A stretch of 64,000 nt of DNA from Variovorax boronicumulans (GTDB taxonomy: Bacteria > Pseudomonadota > Gammaproteobacteria > Burkholderiales > Burkholderiaceae_C): NCBI RefSeq assembly GCF_007677875.1, contig NZ_VEDO01000025.1, positions 16,868 to 80,867 on the forward strand. The letters run 5' to 3'. The notes under the pieces are model-generated. The model was not told the origin of the DNA and searched no databases. It was given only the letters and a program-made list of their open reading frames with translations. Below are positions 25,921-33,243 of the stretch, in pieces. The position numbers and the translations under genes were made by a program. Position 1 is the first letter of the stretch; every line of letters starts with the position of its first letter.

Positions 25921-26399
25921 CGGCCGGCCGCCTGGCGGCGATCGGCCTGCTGCTGCTCGCGCTGGCCGTGGCCGCCGAGTTCACGCTGGTCGCCCCGCTG
26001 CGCGCCGAGCAGGCCGCGCTCGCGGCCGTGGTACCGCCAGCGCCGCGCGCCGATGCCGCGCAGGCGGCGCCGGCCGCGCAGCTGGCGCAATTCCATGCGG
26101 CCTTCCCGCCGCTGGATGCGCTGGCCGAGGCGCTGGCCGCCATGGACATCGCAGCGCGCCAGGCCGGCGTGCCGCTGCGCGCGGCCGAGTACCGGCTGGA
26201 GCAACGCGCCGACGACCCGCGCCTGGCGCGCTACCGCATCGCGCTGCGCACCGCTGGCGACTACGCGCAAATCCGCGGCTTCCTGGGCGGTCTGCTGGAG
26301 CACAACGCCTTCGTCGCGCTGGACGACGTGGAGTTCCGCCGCACGGCCGATGCGCGGCTCGAGGCCGACCTGCGGCTGTCGCTCTACCTGCGCCGCTGA
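25917..26399 (+). CDS. PilO/GspM-like inner-membrane component
   Basis: A 160-aa bitopic protein with an N-terminal membrane helix (LAAIGLLLLALAVAAEFTLV), an Ala-rich helical linker and a ferredoxin-like C-terminal domain (LAAMDIAARQAGVPLRAAEY, RIALRTAGDYAQIRGFLGGL, FVALDDVEFRRTADARLEAD). The phrase on resolving iterative small-scale fit, '..YAQIRGFLGGLLEHNAFVAL', is typical of PilO/GspM proteins. The ATG at 25917 overlaps the previous stop. It forms the assembly platform with the PilN-like protein. Confidence 0.68.
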   Translation: MTAGRLAAIGLLLLALAVAAEFTLVAPLRAEQAALAAVVPPAPRADAAQAAPAAQLAQFHAAFPPLDALAEALAAMDIAARQAGVPLRAAEYRLEQRADDPRLARYRIALRTAGDYAQIRGFLGGLLEHNAFVALDDVEFRRTADARLEADLRLSLYLRR

Positions 26400-26402
26400 G
26401 CC

Positions 26403-26996
26403 ATGGCCTTGTCGACCCGCCAGCGCTGGATGCTCTACGGTGTGGCCGCCCTGCTCACGGGCGCGGCCATGCTGGCCGTGCAGCCGCAGGACGCGGCCGA
26501 CCCGCCCGCTGCCTGCGCGCCGGCGGCACGGCCCGCACGCGCCCTGCCCGCCGGCACCGCGCCGGCCGCCCCGCTGGCCGTGCCGCAGCGCCCCTATGGC
26601 GGCGCCGGCCGCAACCCCTTCGGCGACCCGGCGCAGGAAGCGGTGGCCACTACTGCCGCGGCGCAGACCGCTGCCGCCGCACCGCCCGCGGCGCCGGTGC
26701 CGGCGCCCGACCTGACCGCCGCCGCACCGGCACTGCCCTTCCGCTTCCTGGGCCGCTGGACCGAAGACGGCACGAGCACCGTGTTCCTCGCGCACGGCCC
26801 ACGCCAGCTGGCCGCCGTGGCCGGCCGCCCTCTCACCCCCGACTACCTGGTCGAGCACATCGGCACGCGCGAGCTGCGCCTGCTGCACGTGCCGACCGGC
26901 ACCCGCCACGTGCTGGCCCTGGCGGCCGGCCAGGGCGCCAGCGCGCCCGCGGCCGGCGCGGCGCCCACCGCAGCCGACACCGAGGAGCAGAACTAG
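26403..26996 (+). CDS. PilP/GspC-like periplasmic linker protein
   Basis: A 197-aa protein with an N-terminal hydrophobic helix (RWMLYGVAALLTGAAMLAVQ), a long Ala/Pro-rich linker, and a small beta domain around residues 110-165 (LPFRFLGRWTEDGTSTVFLA, GRPLTPDYLVEHIGTRELRL). This is the arrangement of PilP/GspC homology-region proteins, which link the inner-membrane platform to the secretin. The N/P/F motif AGRNPFGDP precedes the domain, as in many family members. The stop codon TAG shares its G with the GTG start of the secretin gene. Confidence 0.68.
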   Translation: MALSTRQRWMLYGVAALLTGAAMLAVQPQDAADPPAACAPAARPARALPAGTAPAAPLAVPQRPYGGAGRNPFGDPAQEAVATTAAAQTAAAAPPAAPVPAPDLTAAAPALPFRFLGRWTEDGTSTVFLAHGPRQLAAVAGRPLTPDYLVEHIGTRELRLLHVPTGTRHVLALAAGQGASAPAAGAAPTAADTEEQN

Positions 26997-29218
26997 TGAC
27001 ACCGTCCGACCGCGCCGTTGGCGCGCCCGCCCCCACCACGCCCTGGCGTTGGCCCGCACTCGCACTGCTGGCGCTGCTGGCCGCCTGCGCGACGCCGCGC
27101 GAAGCCTCCGTGCAGTCGGGGCAGCAACTCATCGCGGCCGGCCAGGTGGAGGCCGGTCTCGCGCAGCTGGAACGCGCGGCCCGCACGCCGCCGCTGGACC
27201 CGAACGCCTACAACGCCTACATGCTGCAGCGCGACGCGGTGGTCGGCGTCCATCTGCGCGACGGCGACGCCGCGCGCGCGGCCGGCCTGCTCGACATGGC
27301 CGAGGAACGCTACCGCACCGCGCTGCGCATCGACCCGGCCTCCGTGGTGGCGCAGGGCGGCATCCAGGCCGTGCAGGCCGACCGCGCGCACCGCCTGGCC
27401 GTGGCCGAGGCCGAGCGCCTGCTGGCCGCGGGCGACCTGGACGGTGCCGACCGCACCGCCCGCAGCGTGCTCGCGCGCGACTCGCGCCAGCGCGGCGCCG
27501 AGACCGTGGTGCGCGGCGTGGCCGAGCGCCGCCGGCTGCTCGCGCAGGGGGAGCCGCAGCTGCGCCAGGCCATGGCGCGGCGCCTCACGCTGGAACTGCG
27601 CGACGTGCCGCTGGCCACCATCTTCGAGATCCTGTCCAACCACGGCGGGCTCAACTTCGTGCTCGACAAGGACATCAAGGGCGACCAGCGCACCACCATC
27701 TTCGTGCGCGACACCAGCCTCGCCGACGTGCTGGGCGTGCTGCTGCAGACCAACCAGCTCGAGCGCAAGCTGCTCAACGACAACACGCTGATCGTCTACC
27801 CCAACACCGCCGCCAAGCAGCGCGAGTACCAGGAGCTGGTGATGCGCAGCTTCTACCTGGCCAATGCCGACGCCAAGCAGACCGCCGCGATGCTGCGCGC
27901 CCTGGTCAAGACGCGCGACCTGTTCGTGGACGAGCGGCTGAACCTCGTGATCATGCGCGACACGCCGGAGGCCGTGCGCCTGGCCGAGCAGCTGGTGGCC
28001 ACGCAGGACCTGGGCGAGCCCGAGGTCATGCTGGAGCTGGAGGTGCTGGAGATCGCCTCCAGCGTGGCGCAGGAGATCGGCCTGCGCTTTCCGGAGCAGA
28101 TCGTCGGCCGCATCCCTGGCACCGGCGGCACGACCTCGGACGGCCTGGTGCAGCTGGGCAGCGGCGGCCTGCGCGCCTACACCGCCAACCCGCTCCTGAT
28201 CCTGAACCTGCGCCAGACCGATGGCGGCGCCAACCTGCTGGCCAACCCGCGCATCCGCGTGCGCAACCGCGAGAAGGCCAAGGTCCACATCGGCGAGAAG
28301 GTGCCCGTGATCACCACCACCTCCACCGCCAACGTGGGCGTGTCCTCGGCCGTGAGCTACCTGGAGACGGGACTGAAGCTGGACGTGGAGCCCAACGTCT
28401 ACCTGGAGGACGAGGTCGCCATCAAGGTGCAGCTGGAGGTCTCCAACATCCTCTCGCAGCTCAACATCTCGGGCACGGTGGCCTACCGGCTGGGCACGCG
28501 CAACGCCACCACCACGCTGCGCCTGCGCGACGGCGAGACCCAGGTGCTGGCCGGCCTCATCAACAACGAGGACCGCCAGAGCATGGCCAAGCTGCCCGGC
28601 GCGGCCGAGCTGCCGGTGCTGGGCCGGCTGTTCCGCAACAACGACCAGACCGTGGCCAAGACCGAGATCGTGCTGCTGGTCACGCCGCGCGTGCTGCGCA
28701 ACGTGCGCCGGCCCGAGACCGTGGAGAGCCAGTTCGCCTCGGGCACAGAGGCCGTGCCGGGCCGCGTGCCGCTGCGCTTTCGCGATGGCACGGCCATGGG
28801 CTTGACGCCGCCGGGTGCGGCCGCCACGGGCACGGCCACGCCGGCCGGCCGTGCGGCGGCGGCTGCCGCCCCGGTGCCCGAGGCGCCGGCCGCGCTCAGC
28901 GCGCAGGTGCCGGCGCAGGTCGGCATCGGCGAGGAGTTCAGCGTGCAGCTCGCGCTGCCCGACGGCAACCAGGCCATCACGGCGCGCGTGCAGCTGCGCT
29001 ACGACGCTGCCTTGCTGGCGCCCGTGGGTGGCACGGCGGATGCCAGCGTGGAGCTGTCCTCCTCGGGCATGGCCGGCGTGGCCGCACCGCCCGCAACGGT
29101 GCGCCTGCGCGTCCTGGCCAAGGCGCCGGGGCAGGCCGAGATCGGCTTCGACGTGGCCAGCGCCAACCTGCCGGTGCAGGCGCCGCCGCCGGTGCAGATC
29201 GGGATCGTGCAGCGATGA
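26996..29218 (+). CDS. gspD: Secretin (GspD/PilQ-like) lipoprotein with C-terminal cohesin-like domain
   Basis: A 740-aa outer-membrane secretin. The start is a GTG at 26996 overlapping the previous stop. The N-terminus ends in a lipobox (LLALLAACATPRE), so it may be self-piloting. Residues about 40-185 form a TPR-like helical region, followed by STN/N0-type (LELRDVPLATIFEILSNHGG) and secretin_N-type (RSFYLANADAKQTAAMLRAL) modules. The secretin domain follows (VEPNVYLEDEVAIKVQLEVS; TTLRLRDGETQVLAGLINNE; VLLVTPRVLRN). After a Pro/Ala linker, residues about 635-740 resemble a cohesin domain (IGEEFSVQLALPDGNQAITA; LRYDAALLAPVG). TPR and cohesin parts are absent from classical GspD. Confidence 0.88.
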   Translation: MTPSDRAVGAPAPTTPWRWPALALLALLAACATPREASVQSGQQLIAAGQVEAGLAQLERAARTPPLDPNAYNAYMLQRDAVVGVHLRDGDAARAAGLLDMAEERYRTALRIDPASVVAQGGIQAVQADRAHRLAVAEAERLLAAGDLDGADRTARSVLARDSRQRGAETVVRGVAERRRLLAQGEPQLRQAMARRLTLELRDVPLATIFEILSNHGGLNFVLDKDIKGDQRTTIFVRDTSLADVLGVLLQTNQLERKLLNDNTLIVYPNTAAKQREYQELVMRSFYLANADAKQTAAMLRALVKTRDLFVDERLNLVIMRDTPEAVRLAEQLVATQDLGEPEVMLELEVLEIASSVAQEIGLRFPEQIVGRIPGTGGTTSDGLVQLGSGGLRAYTANPLLILNLRQTDGGANLLANPRIRVRNREKAKVHIGEKVPVITTTSTANVGVSSAVSYLETGLKLDVEPNVYLEDEVAIKVQLEVSNILSQLNISGTVAYRLGTRNATTTLRLRDGETQVLAGLINNEDRQSMAKLPGAAELPVLGRLFRNNDQTVAKTEIVLLVTPRVLRNVRRPETVESQFASGTEAVPGRVPLRFRDGTAMGLTPPGAAATGTATPAGRAAAAAAPVPEAPAALSAQVPAQVGIGEEFSVQLALPDGNQAITARVQLRYDAALLAPVGGTADASVELSSSGMAGVAAPPATVRLRVLAKAPGQAEIGFDVASANLPVQAPPPVQIGIVQR

Positions 29219-29772
29219 GCGCCGCGCCGGGCCGCCCCAAGCAAGCGCGCGCCCCCTCGGGGGGCAGCGAACCTCGCGCAGCGGGGAGCGTGGGGGCCAC
29301 ATTCCACCGCGGCTTCACGCTGGTCGAGCTGACGGTCACCGTGGCCATCGTCGGCGTGCTCGCGGCCATGGCCCTGCCGCTGGCCGAACTGGCCGTGCAG
29401 CGCAGCAAGGAGGCCGAGCTGCGCAGTGCACTGCGCCAGATCCGCCAGGCCATCGACGACTACAAGCGCGCCACCGAGGCCGGCAGCGTGCCGCGCGCGA
29501 GCGATGCCACCGGCTACCCGCCCACGCTGCAGGCGCTGGTGGACGGCGCCACGAACGCGCGCGACCCGAAGGGCCGGCCCGTGCGCTTCCTGCGCCGCGT
29601 GCCACCCGATCCCTTCTTCACGGGCGAGGGCAGCGTCCCGGCGGCCCAGACCTGGGGCCTGCGCAGCTACGCCTCGCCGGCCGACCAGCCGCAGCCCGGC
29701 AAAGACGTGTACGACGTGCATTCGCTGTCGGACCGCACCGGCCTGAACGGCCGCCCGTACCGGGAGTGGTGA
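29215..29772 (+). CDS. Pseudopilin with a repeat-derived leader
   Basis: A 185-aa pseudopilin. The cleavage site HRG|FTLVELTVTVAIVGVLAA with Glu5 begins 33 residues after the ATG at 29215, which overlaps the secretin stop. Leaders are normally 5-20 residues; here residues 3-29 are encoded by a GC-rich dispersed repeat. A GTG at 29290 would give an 8-residue leader but has its purine-rich site only one base away. The soluble part (LRSALRQIRQAIDDYKRATE, DPKGRPVRFLRRVPPDPFF, QPGKDVYDVHSLSDRTGLNG) is GspG/GspH-like and common in such clusters. It is followed by a second pseudopilin after 1 bp. Confidence 0.85.
   Translation: MSAAPGRPKQARAPSGGSEPRAAGSVGATFHRGFTLVELTVTVAIVGVLAAMALPLAELAVQRSKEAELRSALRQIRQAIDDYKRATEAGSVPRASDATGYPPTLQALVDGATNARDPKGRPVRFLRRVPPDPFFTGEGSVPAAQTWGLRSYASPADQPQPGKDVYDVHSLSDRTGLNGRPYREW
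29222..29302 (+). repeat. GC-rich interspersed repeat with GCCCCC-TC-GGGGGGC hairpin, inside a pseudopilin leader
   Basis: The stretch begins CGCCGGGCCGCCCCAAGCAA and contains the hairpin GCCCCCTCGGGGGGC near its middle, then CAGCGGGGAGCGTGGGGG. I recall very similar sequences scattered through intergenic regions of Comamonadaceae genomes; this was not searched. Here it lies within the reading frame of a pseudopilin, coding for the residues between the start codon and the prepilin cleavage site. Borders are approximate. Confidence 0.55.
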
Positions 29773-29773
29773 C

Positions 29774-29905
29774 ATGAGGCCACCCCGCTTGAATGGCTCA
29801 CTTCGTGTAGCCATTCCATCCGCCTCCAGGGGCGCCGCCAGCGGCCGGGCAAAGCCCGTTCCGCGGCGGCTGCTGGCATGGCCTGCTCCGCGGCCACCCG
29901 AACAG
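29774..29905 (+). repeat. Dispersed repeat, copy B, inside a pseudopilin leader
   Basis: About 130 bp matching the minus strand of 6536-6680, with shared blocks such as CCGCCTCCAGGG, GCCGCCAGCGGC and TGCTGGCRTGGCCTGC. Even the start-codon context (ATGAGGCCACCCCGC here, ATGAACCACCCCCG there) is similar, so the start codon may itself be part of the element. It keeps the frame open through to the pseudopilin. Borders approximate. Confidence 0.6.
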
Positions 29906-30349
29906 CGGCTTGCAGATCGGGTTCAGGCGGAACAAGCGGCGCACCGTGCGCGTGCCTATCACCATGTTCTGCGCGGCTTCACGCTGGTCGAACTGCTGGT
30001 GGTCATGGCCATCCTGGCCACGCTGCTGTCGGTCGCCGTGCCGCGCTACTTCGGCGCGGTCGAGCACGCGCGCGAGAACGCGCTGCGCCAGTCGCTGGCG
30101 GTCATGCGCGACAACATCGACAAGTTCTACGCCGACACCGGGCGCTACCCGGACGACCTCGCCGAACTCGTGCGCCGGCGCTACCTGCGCGCGGCGCCGG
30201 TGGATCCCTACACCGACAGCAGCGACAGCTGGATCTTCGTGCCGCCGCCGGCCGCCGCCGACGGCCGCGCCGCACCGGGCCGCGTGTACGACGTGCGCAG
30301 CGGCGCGCCGGGCAAGACGCGCGGTGGCACCGAGCTGTCGGCGCTATGA
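29774..30349 (+). CDS. GspG-like pseudopilin with a 68-residue repeat-derived leader
   Basis: A 191-aa pseudopilin with the site VLRG|FTLVELLVVMAILATLLS, Glu5, and a GspG-type soluble domain (ALRQSLAVMRDNIDKFYADT, LPDDLAELV-like PDDLAELVRRRYLRAAPVDP, SWIFVPPPAAADGRA, VYDVRSGAPGKTRGG). The ATG at 29774 is one base after the previous stop. The leader up to the cleavage Gly is 68 residues, far longer than normal, and most of it is encoded by a dispersed repeat that also occurs at 6536-6680. The only other in-frame start before the cleavage site is a TTG at 29789, so the long leader is unavoidable if this gene is translated. The stop overlaps the next start. Confidence 0.85.
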   Translation: MRPPRLNGSLRVAIPSASRGAASGRAKPVPRRLLAWPAPRPPEQRLADRVQAEQAAHRARAYHHVLRGFTLVELLVVMAILATLLSVAVPRYFGAVEHARENALRQSLAVMRDNIDKFYADTGRYPDDLAELVRRRYLRAAPVDPYTDSSDSWIFVPPPAAADGRAAPGRVYDVRSGAPGKTRGGTELSAL

Positions 30350-30918
30350 GGCGGCAGCGCGGCTTCACCTACGTCGGCCTGCTGCTCGCCGTCGCCCTGC
30401 TGGGCGCGGGCCTGGCCGCCACGGGCAGCCTGTGGAGCATTCACGCGCAGCGCGAGCGCGAGGCCGAGTTGCTGTTCGCGGGCGACCAGATCCGCGCGGC
30501 GATCAAGCGCTACTACGAAGAGGTGCCGCTTGGCCAGCAACACCGCTTTCCGCAGCGCCTGGACGAACTGCTGCTGGACCGGCGCTGGCCCACCGTCCGC
30601 CGGCACCTGCGCCGCGTCTACCTGGATCCCATGACGGGCAGCGACTGGGTGCTGGTGCCGGCGCCCGGCGGCGGCATCCTGGGCGTGCACAGCCGCTCGA
30701 CCGCGGCGCCGCTCAAGCGCCAGGGCTTCGGCCGCCTGGACACCGCCTTCGAGGACGCCGCCCAGCTGTCCGACTGGCGCTTCGTCTACCGCGTGGCCGA
30801 GGAGGACGGGGCCGAGGCCACGCAGCCAGCCATGGCGGGCACAGCCGGCGCATTGCCCAGCGTCCCGCTGTCCGCGCTGCCGCAGTTCCGCGCCGGCACG
30901 CCGTCCAGCGCGAGGTAG
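30346..30918 (+). CDS. Type II secretion-like pseudopilin, last gene of the operon
   Basis: A 190-aa prepilin-like protein. The short leader MRRQRG is followed by FTYVGLLLAVALLGAGLAAT, which has Gly at position 5 instead of the canonical Glu. The body reads EAELLFAGDQIRAAIKRYYE, HRFPQRLDELLLDRRWP, RRVYLDPMTGSDWVLVPAPG, and LSDWRFVYRVAEE. This YYE/RFP/LDP pattern belongs to a family of pseudopilins that close such clusters. The lack of Glu5 is typical of tip-type pseudopilins (GspK) and suggests an initiating or tip role. The ATG overlaps the preceding stop. The 3' end overlaps the convergent ELWxxDGT gene by 133 bp. Confidence 0.85.
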   Translation: MRRQRGFTYVGLLLAVALLGAGLAATGSLWSIHAQREREAELLFAGDQIRAAIKRYYEEVPLGQQHRFPQRLDELLLDRRWPTVRRHLRRVYLDPMTGSDWVLVPAPGGGILGVHSRSTAAPLKRQGFGRLDTAFEDAAQLSDWRFVYRVAEEDGAEATQPAMAGTAGALPSVPLSALPQFRAGTPSSAR

Positions 30919-32246
30919 GTCGCGCCATCGGCCGCCTCGGCCACGAAGGCGATGCGCCCGCCCAGCGCCACGAAGCCGCGCGGGAAGGCACCGGCAACGC
31001 CGGCACGCTCGTCGCGCAGCAATTGCGCGTCGCCCGGTGCACCGCGTGTCTGCCAGACCTCCATGCCCAGGCGGCCGTCGTCGGCGGCGAACACGATGCG
31101 CTCGCCCAGCCGCGTGAAGGCCCAGGCGTTGGAATGGCCGGGGCCGGCGTGGATGTCGGCCAGCAGCCGGGTGCCGGCCATCGTGCCGTCGCTGATCCAG
31201 GGCTCCACGCCGTGCACGCCGTCGTAGGCCGCGAACACCACCTGCTCGCCCAGCGCAGTGAGGTGGCTGGGCAGCGCATTGGCCGGACCGGGCCGGATGT
31301 CGGCCACCAGCGCCGTGCCCTCGGCGCTGCCATCGCTGCGCCACAGCTCGATGCCGTGGCGGCCGTCGTCGGCGGCGAACCAGAGCCAGCGGCCGGCCTG
31401 CACGAGGTGGCGCGGCTGCGCGCTGTCGCGGCCGGGCCGGATGTCGCGCACCAGTTGCGTACCGGCGGCCGTGCCGTCGCTGCGCCAGAGCTCGCGGCCG
31501 TGGCGGCCGTCGTCGGCCGTGAAGAACAGCGTGTCGCCCACGGACGTGAGCTGCTCGGGGTTGGCATCGCCGTCGGCCCGGATGTCACGCACGCGCTGGG
31601 TGCCGGCGGCCGTGCCGTCGCTGCGCCACAGCTCGGTGCCGCCCTCGGCGTCGCTGGCGCTGAACAGCAGGGCGTCGCCCAGCACCGTGAGCTGGCGTGG
31701 CAGCCCGCCCGGCGCGCCGGGATGGATGTCGGCCACCAGGGTGGTGGTCTCGGCAGTGCCCTGGGTGCGCCACAGTTCGAAGCCGTGGCGCCCATCGTCG
31801 GCGGAGAAGTACAGCGCGTCGCCGAAGGCCACGAAGCCGTTGGGCAGTGAGCCCTCCGGGCCCGGCCGCAGATCGGCCACACGCGTGGTGCCGGCCTCGG
31901 TGCCGTCGCTGCGCCACAGCTCCAGGCCGTGCTGGCCATCGTCGGCCGCGAAGTAGGCCTGGCCGCGCCACAGCGTGAGCCCGCTCGGGTGCGAACCCAG
32001 CGGCCCCGGCCGGATGTCGCGCACGAGGCGGCGGCTGCCGTCCCGCGCGTCGACGGCCCACAGCTCGGCGCCATGGGCTCCGTCGCCGGCATCGGCCGCG
32101 AGCAGCAGCGTGCCGCCCGGCAGCGCGACCATGCCGCCCGGGTGGCGCAGCGGCGCCGGATCGGCCTGCGCCGCGCCGTGCAGCACGGCGACACCGGCCG
32201 CCAGCACCGCCAGGCGGCGGCGCCAGGAGGAGCCCTGCCCTGCCAT
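30786..32246 (-). CDS. Exported ELWxxDGT-repeat protein (predicted beta-propeller)
   Basis: A 486-aa exported protein. The signal peptide (RRRLAVLAAGVAVLHGAAQA) is followed by eight repeats of about 47 residues centred on ELWRSDGTxAGT: clear copies are LELWRSDGTEAGTTRV, FELWRTQGTAETTTLV, TELWRSDGTAAGTQRV, RELWRSDGTAAGTQLV and IELWRSDGSAEGTALV, with degenerate copies at both ends. Each repeat also has an ADDGxHG turn. Eight repeats suggest an eight-bladed propeller. The ATG at 32246 lies 2 bp after the stop of the upstream thuA-like gene, so they are one operon. The C-terminal ~45 residues share DNA with the convergent pseudopilin. Function unknown; a surface or matrix role is likely. Confidence 0.85.
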   Translation of the reverse strand: MAGQGSSWRRRLAVLAAGVAVLHGAAQADPAPLRHPGGMVALPGGTLLLAADAGDGAHGAELWAVDARDGSRRLVRDIRPGPLGSHPSGLTLWRGQAYFAADDGQHGLELWRSDGTEAGTTRVADLRPGPEGSLPNGFVAFGDALYFSADDGRHGFELWRTQGTAETTTLVADIHPGAPGGLPRQLTVLGDALLFSASDAEGGTELWRSDGTAAGTQRVRDIRADGDANPEQLTSVGDTLFFTADDGRHGRELWRSDGTAAGTQLVRDIRPGRDSAQPRHLVQAGRWLWFAADDGRHGIELWRSDGSAEGTALVADIRPGPANALPSHLTALGEQVVFAAYDGVHGVEPWISDGTMAGTRLLADIHAGPGHSNAWAFTRLGERIVFAADDGRLGMEVWQTRGAPGDAQLLRDERAGVAGAFPRGFVALGGRIAFVAEAADGATYLALDGVPARNCGSADSGTLGNAPAVPAMAGCVASAPSSSATR

Positions 32247-32248
32247 GC

Positions 32249-33199
32249 TCAGCGGCAGAACGGCACCAGGCCCATCGCCGACTTGATGCCGGCCACGATG
32301 TGCTTCTGGAACTCGGCCGCGCCGCGGAAGCTCGAGGTGTCTTCGGCGAAGGCCCCGCCGTCGTGGCCCAGCGTGGTCACCCAGGAGCGGCCGCCGTCGT
32401 AGTACTGGCACCACGACACCGGATGGAAGCTGCCGTGGCCCGGGTGCGTGCCGCGCTTGGTGGCCAGCGAGTTGGTGTCCACGGTCAGCAGGAACTTCAC
32501 GTTGGTCGGGAACGGCATCAGCGTGTACCACTCGTCCTTGAAGCCGAAGTTGTCGGGCAGCATCTCGGTCGAGGCGTCGTTCTTGTTGACCACCTGCACC
32601 GTGCCGTCCTGGTTGGCGCCGTGGTCGTAGAAGTTGGCGTTGCCCAAGAGGCCTTCGTAGTAGGGCCAGTTGTATTCGGTGCCGAAGGCGTTGTGGATGC
32701 CCACGAAGCCGCCGCCGCGGCGCATGTACTGGCGCAGCGCGTGGCGTGCGGCATCGAGTTGCGTGCCGCCCGACGCGGTCTTGGCGTGGTCCCAGAGCGC
32801 GTCGCGCGTGGGGCTGGCGAAGATGATGGCCTTGTAGCCGTTCAGGCTGGTCATGCGGGCCACGTCCTCGGTCCAGTCGGCCTGGATGCCTTCGGCTGCG
32901 AGCAGGCGGATCAGCCCGTTCTGCACGGCGTTGGCGGCCACCAGCGGCGGGTTCAGGCCGGCGGCCAGCGCCGGGCCCAGGTTGGCGTGGCGCGGGCCGG
33001 CCGTGCGCGAGTAGATCAGCACCTTGTTGGGCGTGTTGGCGAACGCACCCCAGTCGTTGTAGCAGCTGGGGTCGGTGCCGCGGCAGACCTTGTAGTAGGG
33101 ATCCAGGCTGCCGGGGGCGGGGGCGCCGGTCTGGGCCTGGGCGGTGCCGGCCAGGAACAGGGCGGCGGCGGCGCCCAGGGCGCGGGTGGTACGGGACAT
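32249..33199 (-). CDS. Exported ThuA-like domain protein, copy 1
   Basis: A 316-aa exported protein with signal peptide (SRTTRALGAAAALFLAGTAQ then AQ). The ThuA-like (class I glutamine amidotransferase-like fold) domain spans about 55-310: NKVLIYSRTAGPRHANLGPA, DWTEDVARMTSLNGYKAIIF, ALRQYMRRGGGFVGIHNAFG, NWPYYEGLLGNANFYDHG, and HPVSWCQYYDGGRSWVTTLG with HDGGAF. The catalytic Cys of amidotransferases is absent, as usual for ThuA. It is a near-duplicate of the upstream copy at 33244-34221, with 44 bp between them. ThuA proteins are tied to sugar or disaccharide catabolism and often occur near PQQ-type dehydrogenases; one lies at 35999-38044. Substrate unknown. Confidence 0.88.
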   Translation of the reverse strand: MSRTTRALGAAAALFLAGTAQAQTGAPAPGSLDPYYKVCRGTDPSCYNDWGAFANTPNKVLIYSRTAGPRHANLGPALAAGLNPPLVAANAVQNGLIRLLAAEGIQADWTEDVARMTSLNGYKAIIFASPTRDALWDHAKTASGGTQLDAARHALRQYMRRGGGFVGIHNAFGTEYNWPYYEGLLGNANFYDHGANQDGTVQVVNKNDASTEMLPDNFGFKDEWYTLMPFPTNVKFLLTVDTNSLATKRGTHPGHGSFHPVSWCQYYDGGRSWVTTLGHDGGAFAEDTSSFRGAAEFQKHIVAGIKSAMGLVPFCR

Positions 33200-33243
33200 G
33201 GTGTTTCCTTGGATCGAAAGAGTGGAAGCCGGACGGGGCGCGC

